DNA of 64,000 bases from Amycolatopsis granulosa (lineage in GTDB: Bacteria; Actinomycetota; Actinomycetes; Mycobacteriales; Pseudonocardiaceae). The notes beneath the pieces were generated by a model. The model saw nothing but the letters and a program-made list of their open reading frames with translations. It was not told where the DNA came from and searched no databases. This document shows, piece by piece, positions 28,219-36,063 of this stretch. The stretch is taken from positions 5,270,001 to 5,334,000 of the forward strand of contig NZ_JAANOV010000001.1 of NCBI RefSeq assembly GCF_011758745.1, given 5' to 3'. Each line of letters starts with the position of its first letter. The first letter of the stretch is position 1. The position numbers were made by a program, and so were the translations under genes.

Positions 28219-29154
28219 TTACCTCGCCGGTGCGGGCGGCGCCGCGGCCGGCCGGCGGTTCCGGCGCAGCGCGATCGTCAGCAGCCGTGCGGCCGGGCCG
28301 GCCGGGGTCGTGCCGGACCGCCACACCGCGCGCAGTGCCCGGCCGAGGTCGACGCCGACGGTCGGGATCTCCACCAGCGTCCCGGCGGTGAGGTCCGGCG
28401 CCACGATCAGCTCGCTGATCAGCGCCGGCCCCGCCCCGGCCGCCACCGCGCTGCGCACGGCGGTCGCCGAACCCAGTTCGAGCAGCGGTTCCACCGGTTC
28501 GGCGCCCGCCTCGCGCAATGCCTGTTCGGCGGTTTCCCGGGTGCCCGAACCGGATTCGCGGCTGATCAGCGCGGTCGCCGCGAGCTCGGCGGGGTCGACC
28601 GGACGTCGGCGCCGCCGCCACGGGTGGTCCGGTGCCACGACCAGCACCAGCCGGTCCCGGGCCACCACGCGGGACCGCACCCCGGTCAGCCCGCCCGGTG
28701 ATTCCACGAACCCCAGGTCGATGCCGCCGTGACGGGCCAGTTCGTGCACCCGGCTGGAGTTGAGCACCTGCATGCCCACGTGCAGGTCGGGGACGGCGCG
28801 CCGCAGCTCGCCGATCCACGTCGGCAACAGGTATTCCGCCACCGTGAGGCTCGCCGCCAGCGACAGCTGGGCGCCGCGCTCGCGGCGCAGTGCTTCCGCG
28901 CCGTCCATCAGCACGCCCAGTTCGTCGAGGACCCGCTGCGCCCACCCGCTGACCAGGAGCCCGGACTGGGTGAGCGCCGAACCGCGCCGCGACCGGTCCA
29001 GCAGCTGGATGCCGAGCAGCCGTTCCAGCGTGCTGATCCGCTTGCTCGCCGACGGCTGGCTGATCCCGGCGGTCTGCGCGGCCGCGGTGAGGCTGCCGTG
29101 GTGCCCCACCAGAACGAGCAGCCGCAGGGATTCGACATCGGGCAGACGGGTCAT
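28219..29154 (-). CDS. LysR-family transcriptional regulator
   Basis: 311 residues. HTH at about 10-35 (LVLVGHHGSLTAAAQTAGISQPSASKRI fits the LysR pattern) and a substrate-binding domain (IDLGFVESPG; LVLVVAPDHPW; SGTRETAEQAL). The ATG at 29154 matches the usual LysR opening MTRLPDVESLRLLVLVGHHG; the upstream open frame lies antisense to the next gene. It is divergent from a YeiH-type exporter, the standard regulator/target arrangement, with a 70-base gap. Some LysR proteins of this kind respond to sulfur compounds. Confidence 0.85.
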   Translation of the reverse strand: MTRLPDVESLRLLVLVGHHGSLTAAAQTAGISQPSASKRISTLERLLGIQLLDRSRRGSALTQSGLLVSGWAQRVLDELGVLMDGAEALRRERGAQLSLAASLTVAEYLLPTWIGELRRAVPDLHVGMQVLNSSRVHELARHGGIDLGFVESPGGLTGVRSRVVARDRLVLVVAPDHPWRRRRRPVDPAELAATALISRESGSGTRETAEQALREAGAEPVEPLLELGSATAVRSAVAAGAGPALISELIVAPDLTAGTLVEIPTVGVDLGRALRAVWRSGTTPAGPAARLLTIALRRNRRPAAAPPAPAR

Positions 29155-29224
29155 GCAGTAAGGGTATGACGTGCGAGTCGCTTGACGGGTACCGGGGAGC
29201 GCGCCACGCGGTGACGATCTGGTT

Positions 29225-30250
29225 GTGACGAAAGCACATCCCGTTCGGGAGAACGCCCCGCGATCGAGGATGCCCGCCCGGCGGCTGGTGCCGGGCCTGC
29301 TGGTGGCCGCCGCCGGCACGGCCGTCGCGTTCGGACTGAACAGACTCGTGCCCGCGGTCAGCGCGCTGACCGTCGCGGTCGTGCTCGGGGTGCTCGTCGC
29401 GAGTGCCGTCCCCCCGGCCGCGCAGGACGGCTTGCGCTGGGCCACCCGGAAGTTCCTGCGGCTGGGCGTGGTGCTGCTGGGGTGCCAGCTCGGGCTCGGC
29501 GAGGTCTTCCGGCTCGGCGCGGGCACCGTGGTCGCGGTGGTGGTCACCGTGCTGGTCAGCTTCTCCGGCACGATCCTCGCCGGCCGGCTGATCGGGGTGC
29601 CGCGCGGGCTGGCGCTGCTGGTGGGCACCGGGTTCTCGATCTGCGGCGCCTCCGCGATCGCGGCGATGGACAGCGTGACCGAGTCCGACCGCGAGGAGGT
29701 CGCGACCGCGGTGACACTCGTGACGCTCTACGGCAGCGCCGCCATCGCGCTGGTGCCGCTGGCCGGGCGCGCGCTCGGCCTGGGCCCGCAGCGGTTCGGC
29801 GAGTGGGCGGGGCTCAGCGTGCACGAGGTCGCGCAGGTGGTGGCCGCCGCGTCCCCGGCGGGGGCGGCCGCGGTCGCGATCGCGGTCGTGGTGAAGCTCA
29901 CCCGGGTGGTGCTGCTCGCGCCGATGGTGGCCGGGGTGAGCATCGTGCGGCGCCGCCGCGCGCTGCACACCCCGGCCACCACGACCGGCAAGCGCCCGCC
30001 CCTGGTGCCGCTGTTCGTGCTCGGTTTCCTCGCCACGATGGCCCTGCGCAGCTCGGGCCTGGTGCCCGCGCCGCTGCTCTCCGCCGCGAACGTGGTGACC
30101 ACCCTGTTGTTCGCCGCCGCGCTGTTCGGCCTGGGCAGCGGCGTGCGGATCGGTGCGCTGCTGCGCACGGGCCGCCGCGGCCTCGCGCTGGGCGCGGTGT
30201 CCACCGTCCTGGTCGCGCTCGTGGCCTACGGGGCGCTCGCGGTCGCCTGA
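29225..30250 (+). CDS. YeiH/YadS-type putative sulfate or sulfite exporter family protein
   Basis: 341 residues with about 10 membrane segments and the family's signatures: WATRKFLRLGVVLLG, LVGTGFSICGASAIAAMDSV and LSVHEVAQVVAAAS. An inner-membrane protein whose substrate is not well proven in the family; sulfonate or sulfite export has been proposed for some members. The GTG at 29225 is the first codon with homology. It is divergently paired with a LysR regulator. Confidence 0.85.
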   Translation: MTKAHPVRENAPRSRMPARRLVPGLLVAAAGTAVAFGLNRLVPAVSALTVAVVLGVLVASAVPPAAQDGLRWATRKFLRLGVVLLGCQLGLGEVFRLGAGTVVAVVVTVLVSFSGTILAGRLIGVPRGLALLVGTGFSICGASAIAAMDSVTESDREEVATAVTLVTLYGSAAIALVPLAGRALGLGPQRFGEWAGLSVHEVAQVVAAASPAGAAAVAIAVVVKLTRVVLLAPMVAGVSIVRRRRALHTPATTTGKRPPLVPLFVLGFLATMALRSSGLVPAPLLSAANVVTTLLFAAALFGLGSGVRIGALLRTGRRGLALGAVSTVLVALVAYGALAVA

Positions 30251-30277
30251 GGTGCGTGCGGGCGGTCGAACCGGTCC

Positions 30278-32095
30278 CTAACCCGGGTCGCCGGCGAGGT
30301 TCTGCTCGCCGCGGGTGGCACTGGTCGTGGTGTGGCTGCCGGACAGGTGGCGTGCGGTGTTGACGAGCCCGACCATGCTGAACGCCTGCGGGGTGTTGCC
30401 CAGCTGGCGCCCGAGCCGCGTGTCGAACTCCTCGCTGAGCAGGCCGACGTCGTTGCGCAGACCGAGCAGCCGCTCGAACAGCTCCTCCGCCTCGCCGGTG
30501 CGCCCGTCGCCGTGCAGGGCGTCGGCCAGCCAGAAGGAGCACGCGAGGAAACTGCCCTCGCCGCCGGGCAGCCCGTCCACGCCGCCGTCGGCCGACGGGT
30601 CGTACCGCAGCAGGAGCCCGTCGCGGCACAGCTCGCGGCGGACGGCCTCCACCGTGCCCCGCACCCGGGGATCCCGCCAGGGCAGGAACCCGACGCGCGG
30701 GATCAGCAGCAGCGCCGCGTCCAGCCCGCGCGAGCCGTAGAACTGGGTGAACGTCTCGCGGTCCGGGTCGTAGCCGTGCTCGCACACCTCGCGGTGAATC
30801 CGGTCGCGCAGCGCCCGCCACTGCCCGACCGGCCCGTCCAGGTGCTGCCGTTCCACGGTGCGCACCGCCCGGTCCAGCCCGGCCCACGCCATCACCTTGG
30901 AGTGCACGAACTGCCGCCGCGGGCCACGCACCTCCCAGAGGCTGTTGTCGGGCTGGTCCCAGTGCCCCTCCAGGAAGTCCAGCAGCGCCCGCTGCACGTC
31001 CCACGCGACGTGCTCGGTGGGCAGGCCCGCTTCCCGCGCCAGGTGCAGGCCGTCGAGCACCTCGCCCCACACGTCGAGCTGGAACTGGCCCGCGGCCGCG
31101 TTGCCGGACCGCACCGGCGCCGACTTCTCGTACCCGGACAGCCAGTCCAGTTCGGACTCCGGCATCCGCCGGGTGCCGTCCAGCCCGTACATGATCTGCA
31201 GCTTCGACGCGTCCCCGGCGACCGCGCGGACCAGCCATTCCCGCCAGGCGCGGGCTTCCTCGGTGAACCCGGTGCCCAGCAGCGCCTGCAGGGTGAACGT
31301 CGCGTCGCGCAGCCAGCAATACCGGTAGTCCCAGTTGCGCGGCCCGCCGAGCTGTTCGGGCAGCGACGTGGTGGCGGCGGCGACGATCCCGCCGGTCGGG
31401 TCGTAGGTGAGGGCCTTGAGCGTGATCAGCGCGCGCCGCACCGCGGCGGACCACCGGCCGCGGTAGGTGCAGCGGGAGATCCACCCGGCCCAGAGCCGCT
31501 CGGTGTCGTCCAGGGCCCGGCCGGGGTCGACGCGGGCCGGGGCAGGCAGGTGCGAGGCCCGGTGGGTGAGCACGAACGGCACCCGCTCCCCGGCGGCGAC
31601 GCTGAACTCGCCGCTGATCACCCCGTCCCGGTCGGACACCGGCGCGGAGGTGCGCAGCCACACCGCGTCCGGGCCGGCGACCGCGGCCAGCCGGTCGTGG
31701 TCGCGCCGCACCCACGGCTTGACCGAGCCGTAGTCGAACCGCAGCCGCATCGTCGAGCGCATCGGGACCCGGCCGGACACGCCCTCCACGATGCGGACCA
31801 CGTCCGGTGCCTCGGCGCGGGGCGGCATGAAGTCGGTGACGCGGACGGTGCCCTCGGCGGTGTCCCACTCGGTGTCCAGGATCAGCGAGTCGCCGCGGTA
31901 GGACCGCCGGGTGGCCGGGCCACCGCCGGCCGGGGCGAGCTGCCAGTGCCCGGCGCGCTCCTCGTCGAGCAGTGCCGCGAAGCAGGCGGGTGAGTCGAAG
32001 CGCGGCAGGCACAGCCAGTCGACGGAGCCGTGCCGGGACACCAGCGCCGCGGTGTGCAGGTCGCCGAGCAGGGCGTAGTCCTCGATCGCTGCCAT
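30278..32095 (-). CDS. Glycoside hydrolase family 15 protein (glucoamylase/trehalase type)
   Basis: 605 residues. The opening IEDYALLGDLHTAALVSRHG and WLCLPRFDSPACFAALLD, then LGGPRNWDYRYCWLRDATF and the C-terminal GGEGSFLACSFWLADAL, are GH15 hallmarks, including catalytic glutamate regions. Actinobacterial members of this size include trehalases as well as glucoamylase-like enzymes, so the substrate is open. No signal peptide, so it acts inside the cell. The ATG at 32095 is preferred; a GTG at 32107 overlaps the previous stop. Last gene of a five-gene operon. Confidence 0.85.
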   Translation of the reverse strand: MAAIEDYALLGDLHTAALVSRHGSVDWLCLPRFDSPACFAALLDEERAGHWQLAPAGGGPATRRSYRGDSLILDTEWDTAEGTVRVTDFMPPRAEAPDVVRIVEGVSGRVPMRSTMRLRFDYGSVKPWVRRDHDRLAAVAGPDAVWLRTSAPVSDRDGVISGEFSVAAGERVPFVLTHRASHLPAPARVDPGRALDDTERLWAGWISRCTYRGRWSAAVRRALITLKALTYDPTGGIVAAATTSLPEQLGGPRNWDYRYCWLRDATFTLQALLGTGFTEEARAWREWLVRAVAGDASKLQIMYGLDGTRRMPESELDWLSGYEKSAPVRSGNAAAGQFQLDVWGEVLDGLHLAREAGLPTEHVAWDVQRALLDFLEGHWDQPDNSLWEVRGPRRQFVHSKVMAWAGLDRAVRTVERQHLDGPVGQWRALRDRIHREVCEHGYDPDRETFTQFYGSRGLDAALLLIPRVGFLPWRDPRVRGTVEAVRRELCRDGLLLRYDPSADGGVDGLPGGEGSFLACSFWLADALHGDGRTGEAEELFERLLGLRNDVGLLSEEFDTRLGRQLGNTPQAFSMVGLVNTARHLSGSHTTTSATRGEQNLAGDPG

Positions 32096-32103
32096 CGCTT
32101 CGC

Positions 32104-33162
32104 TCACTCCCCGCCGGTGAGGGTGACGACGACCTTGACGTCGTCCTGGCCCGCGGTGAACGCCTCCGCCGCCCGCGCCAGCGGCACCCGCCGGGTGACC
32201 AGGTTCGCCAGCCACTCCGGGTCGGCCTTGGCCAGCGCCTCCGCGCCCTGGTGGTAGTGCCGCAGGTTCGCGTTCACCGAGCCCAGCACCACGTCGTTCT
32301 CCAGCACGATTTCGCGGTTGAGCGCGCCCGCGTCGACCGGCAGCGACCGTCCGGCGGCCGACACGCCGGTCAGGCACACGATGCCGTAGGCGGCGTTGTG
32401 CCGCATGACGTCGAGGACGACGCTGCCCACGCCGGTCGCCTCGATCACCACGTCGGGTTCCAGGCGCTCGGCGACCTCGTCGGCAGGCTCGGTGTGGTAG
32501 GTCGCGCCCAGCGCCCGCACCAGCCGCGGTTTCGGCCCGGTGCCCACCCGGTCCAGGACGTGCACGTCGAGCCCGCGCTGCACCCCGAGCAGGGCCGCCA
32601 GCAGGCCGATCGGCCCGGCACCGGTCACCAGCACGCGCTTGGGGTCGAACCAGGCCCGGGCACCGACGCGTTCCACCTGCTCCCACGCCTTGGCCACGAC
32701 GGTGGTCGGTTCCAGCAGCATCCCGGTCCGCTCCAGCCGCGGGTCCACCGGCACCGCGTAGTCCTGTTCGACCGTCCACAGTTCACTGCCGTAACCGTGC
32801 CGCTGCTTGATGCCGCGCTCGGTGTAACGGCCGTTGCGGCACATGTCGAACTCGCCGTGCGCGCACGCCCCGCACGGCACCGGGTCGGGCCGCCGCACCA
32901 CGCCGACGACGAGGTCGCCGGGCTGGAACCGGCTGCCGGGTGGCGCCTGCCGGACCCGGCCGAGAGACTCGTGGCCGAGCACCAGCCGGTCCGCGCCGTC
33001 GGGGGACCAGCCGTAGGCGCCGCCCACGATCTCCTTGTCGGTGCCGCACACGCCCAGCGCGAGACCCTGGACGAGGAGCTCACCTGCACCCGGTTCCGGA
33101 TCGGGCAGGTCGGACACCCGCAGCGAACCGGGCTGCTGGGGGACGACGGTGAGTGCACGCAC
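32104..33162 (-). CDS. Zinc-type medium-chain dehydrogenase, glucose 1-dehydrogenase-like
   Basis: 352 residues. The N-terminal catalytic domain has GVCGTDKEIVGG and LVLGHESLGRV zinc-site segments, with a cysteine cluster at PCGACAHGEFDMC. The NAD(P)-binding fold has VLVTGAGPIGLLAALLG and a long C-terminus. The overall pattern follows archaeal-type glucose 1-dehydrogenase, which oxidises glucose to gluconolactone. GTG start only 3 bases after the upstream stop. Fits next to a GH15 enzyme that could release glucose. Confidence 0.82.
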   Translation of the reverse strand: MRALTVVPQQPGSLRVSDLPDPEPGAGELLVQGLALGVCGTDKEIVGGAYGWSPDGADRLVLGHESLGRVRQAPPGSRFQPGDLVVGVVRRPDPVPCGACAHGEFDMCRNGRYTERGIKQRHGYGSELWTVEQDYAVPVDPRLERTGMLLEPTTVVAKAWEQVERVGARAWFDPKRVLVTGAGPIGLLAALLGVQRGLDVHVLDRVGTGPKPRLVRALGATYHTEPADEVAERLEPDVVIEATGVGSVVLDVMRHNAAYGIVCLTGVSAAGRSLPVDAGALNREIVLENDVVLGSVNANLRHYHQGAEALAKADPEWLANLVTRRVPLARAAEAFTAGQDDVKVVVTLTGGE

Positions 33163-33165
33163 GGT

Positions 33166-34263
33166 TCAGTCCTTTCCGTAGGGTTCCAGGTCCGCGGCCT
33201 TGAGCGTGAGCCCGTGGCCGGGGACGTCCGGGTCCGGCCGGACCCGACCACCGGCCGGGTCGAGCGCGCCGTCGAGGAACGCGGACTCGATGCGGTCGTG
33301 GTCGGCGAACCATTCCAGGTGGCGGAAGTTCGGCGTGGCGACGGCGGCGTGCGCGGACAGGTTGGGCGCGCAGTGCCCGGACACCTCGAGCCCGGCGGCC
33401 GCGGCCACCGCGGCCGCCCGCCGCCATTCGGTGTAGCCACCGCAGCGGGTCACGTCGATCTGCAGGCAGTCCACCGCGCCCGCCCGCACCATCCGTCCGA
33501 AGTAGACCAGGTCGTAGCCGTACTCACCGGCCGCCACGTCAATCGTGGTCGCCCGCCGCAGCTCGGCGAGCCCCTCCAGGTCGTCACTGGAGACCGGTTC
33601 CTCGAACCAGCGCACGTCGTGCCCGGCGAGCCGCCGCGCCACCCGCCGGGCCTGCCCGCGCGTGTAGCCGCCGTTCGCGTCGACGTAGAGCTCCGTGCCG
33701 TCCCCGATCACCTCGCGGGCGGTGGCGACCCGGGCCAGGTCGCGGTCCACGTCCTGGCCCCCGTCCTGCCCGATCTTGATCTTCACCCGCGGGATCCGCT
33801 GCTCGTGCACCCACCGGTCCAGCTGGTCGCGCAGCTCGCCGGTGCTCTGGCTGGTGAACCCGCCGCTGCCGTAGAGGGCCGCGTCCTGGTGCGCCCGCCC
33901 GAGCAGCCGGCTCAGCGCGACACCGAGCACCCGCGCGGCCGCGTCCCACAGCGCGATGTCGACGGCGGACATCGCGCAGGAGACCAGCCCGGGGCGGCCG
34001 AGGTTGCGGATCCGCCGCTGCATCGCCGACCAGGCCGCGGGCACGTCCAGCACGTCCTGGCCGAGCACCGCCGGGGCGAGCGTGCCGTGGATGAGCGGCA
34101 CGCAGGAGGCGTCGGCGTAGGTCCAGCCGAGACCGGTGGTGCCGGCGGCGCGGACCTCCACGACGACCATCGTCGTGGCGTCCCAGGTCAGCGTGCCGTC
34201 GGATTCCGGTTCGGGCGTCGGGATCCGGTAGGCGCGCGCGTCGACCGCCTCGATCGCGGTCAT
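33166..34263 (-). CDS. Enolase-superfamily enzyme, mandelate racemase subgroup (probable sugar-acid dehydratase)
   Basis: 365 residues. The catalytic lysine pair is in RVKIKIGQD, the metal ligands in YVDANGGYT, WFEEPVSSDD and AAGEYGYDLVYF, and a histidine is in SGHCAPNLSAHAA. That set fits acid-sugar dehydratases or racemases. In this operon the substrate could be a gluconate-like acid made by the dehydrogenase next door; the subfamily is not certain. Starts in ATGA overlap with the TPP enzyme stop. Confidence 0.8.
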   Translation of the reverse strand: MTAIEAVDARAYRIPTPEPESDGTLTWDATTMVVVEVRAAGTTGLGWTYADASCVPLIHGTLAPAVLGQDVLDVPAAWSAMQRRIRNLGRPGLVSCAMSAVDIALWDAAARVLGVALSRLLGRAHQDAALYGSGGFTSQSTGELRDQLDRWVHEQRIPRVKIKIGQDGGQDVDRDLARVATAREVIGDGTELYVDANGGYTRGQARRVARRLAGHDVRWFEEPVSSDDLEGLAELRRATTIDVAAGEYGYDLVYFGRMVRAGAVDCLQIDVTRCGGYTEWRRAAAVAAAAGLEVSGHCAPNLSAHAAVATPNFRHLEWFADHDRIESAFLDGALDPAGGRVRPDPDVPGHGLTLKAADLEPYGKD

Positions 34264-36053
34264 GACCGCCCGCCCGGCAGCATCTCCTGCGCCTTGGTCT
34301 TCACGCCCTGCACGACCAGGTGGAACGCATCCGGATCGCCCTTGAGCACGGCCTCGGTCACAGACCGGACCTGGTCGAGGGTGGCGTGCGGCGGGATCGG
34401 CGGCACGTCCGGGTCGCAGCGCACGTCCAGCAGCGCGGGCCCGTCCGCGGCCAGCGCGTGGTCCCACGCCGGGCCGAGCCGCTCCGGGTCGTCGACCCCG
34501 ATCGCGTCCAGCCCGAGCGACCGCGCGAACCCGGCGTAGTCGACGTCCGGCAGCGACTGCGACTGCTCGAACTTCGGCGCGCCGCCCATGGCCCGCAGCT
34601 CCCAGGTGACCTGGTTGAGGTCGTTGTTGTGGAACACGCACACCACCAGCCGCGGATCGGGCCACAGGTCGCGGTACCGGGCGATGGTGATCAGCTCGGC
34701 CAGGCCGTTCATCTGCATCGCGCCGTCGCCGACCAGCGCGATCACCGGCCGGTCCGGGCAGGCGAACTTCGCCCCGATCGCGTACGGCACACCCGGTCCC
34801 ATGGTGGCCAGGGTGCCCGACAACGAGCCACGCATGCGGTCGCGCATCCGGAGGTTGCGGGCGTACCAGTTGGCGGCCGAACCGGAGTCGGACGTGACGA
34901 TGGCATCGCCGGGGATCCGTTCGGACAGCTCGGCGACCACCCGCATCGGGTTCACCGGCCGGGCCGCCACCTGGGCCTGCCGGTCCACGGTGTCCCACCA
35001 GGACGCGACGTCCTGCTCGATCTTCTCCCGCCACCCGCGGTCGTCCTTGCGGGTGACCAGCGGGATCAGGGCGCGCAGGGTCGCCACGGCGTCCCCGACC
35101 AGGTTCACCTCGGTCGGGTACCGCATGCCGATGAACCGGCCGTCGATGTCGATCTGGACGGCGCGGGCCTGGCCGAACTCGGGCAGGAACTGGCTGTACG
35201 GGAAGTTCGAGCCCACGATCAGCAGCGTGTCGCAGTCGCGCATCATCTCGTAGCTCGGCCGGGTGCCGAGCAGTCCGATCGAGCCGGTGACGTAGGGCAG
35301 GTCGTCGGGCAGGACGTCCTTGCCCAGCAACGCCTTCGCCACTCCGGCGCCGGTCAGCTCGGCGATCTCCCGGACCTCGGCGGCGGCGTTGCGCGCCCCC
35401 TGGCCGACCAGGATCGCCACCTTCTCCCCGGCGCCCAGCACCTCGGCCGCGCGGCGCACCTCCTCCGCCGGAGGTACCGGCGTGCTGTGCACCAGGCTCG
35501 GCGGGCTGGAGGGCACCTGCTTGAACGCGTGCTTCGGTGCCGTGTATGGCTCCTCCTGCAGATCGGCCGGAATGATCACCGCCGTCGGACAGCGCTGCGC
35601 GTACGCGGTGCGAATGGCGCGGTCGAGCGCGTTGGGCAGCTGCTCGGCGACGTTGACCTCCACCAGGTACTCGCCGGCCACGTCCTTGTACAACGATTGC
35701 AGGTCGACTTCCTGCTGGTAGCTGCCGCCCATGGCGCTGCGCGCGGTCTGTCCCACGATCGCCACCACCGGGACGTGGTCGAGCTTGGCGTCGTAGAGCC
35801 CGTTGAGCAGATGGATGGCGCCCGGCCCCGAGGTCGCCATGCACACCCCGACGTGCCCGCTGAACTTGGCGTACCCCACCGCCTCGAACGCGGCCATCTC
35901 CTCATGACGGGCCTGCACGAACCGGGGCCGGTCGTCCGCCTTGCCGAACGCGGCGACGATCCCGTTGATCCCGTCGCCCGGGTAGGCGAAAACCTGCTCC
36001 ACACCCCATTCCCGCAGGCGCCGCAACACGTGGTCGGCGACCGTTTCGGACAT
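34260..36053 (-). CDS. Thiamine-pyrophosphate enzyme, pyruvate oxidase/acetolactate synthase-like
   Basis: 597 residues. The TPP glutamate region is ARHEEMAAFEAVGYAKFSG, and the C-terminal cofactor motif GDGAMQMNGLAELITIARY continues to NNDLNQVTW. The closest general type is PoxB (pyruvate oxidase or decarboxylase), acting on pyruvate or another 2-keto acid with FAD. AGGAGG stands 5 bases before the ATG at 36053. The neighbours, a dehydratase and a flavin dehydrogenase, suggest it handles the keto acid produced in this pathway. Confidence 0.82.
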   Translation of the reverse strand: MSETVADHVLRRLREWGVEQVFAYPGDGINGIVAAFGKADDRPRFVQARHEEMAAFEAVGYAKFSGHVGVCMATSGPGAIHLLNGLYDAKLDHVPVVAIVGQTARSAMGGSYQQEVDLQSLYKDVAGEYLVEVNVAEQLPNALDRAIRTAYAQRCPTAVIIPADLQEEPYTAPKHAFKQVPSSPPSLVHSTPVPPAEEVRRAAEVLGAGEKVAILVGQGARNAAAEVREIAELTGAGVAKALLGKDVLPDDLPYVTGSIGLLGTRPSYEMMRDCDTLLIVGSNFPYSQFLPEFGQARAVQIDIDGRFIGMRYPTEVNLVGDAVATLRALIPLVTRKDDRGWREKIEQDVASWWDTVDRQAQVAARPVNPMRVVAELSERIPGDAIVTSDSGSAANWYARNLRMRDRMRGSLSGTLATMGPGVPYAIGAKFACPDRPVIALVGDGAMQMNGLAELITIARYRDLWPDPRLVVCVFHNNDLNQVTWELRAMGGAPKFEQSQSLPDVDYAGFARSLGLDAIGVDDPERLGPAWDHALAADGPALLDVRCDPDVPPIPPHATLDQVRSVTEAVLKGDPDAFHLVVQGVKTKAQEMLPGGRS

Positions 36054-36063
36054 GCTGTCCTCC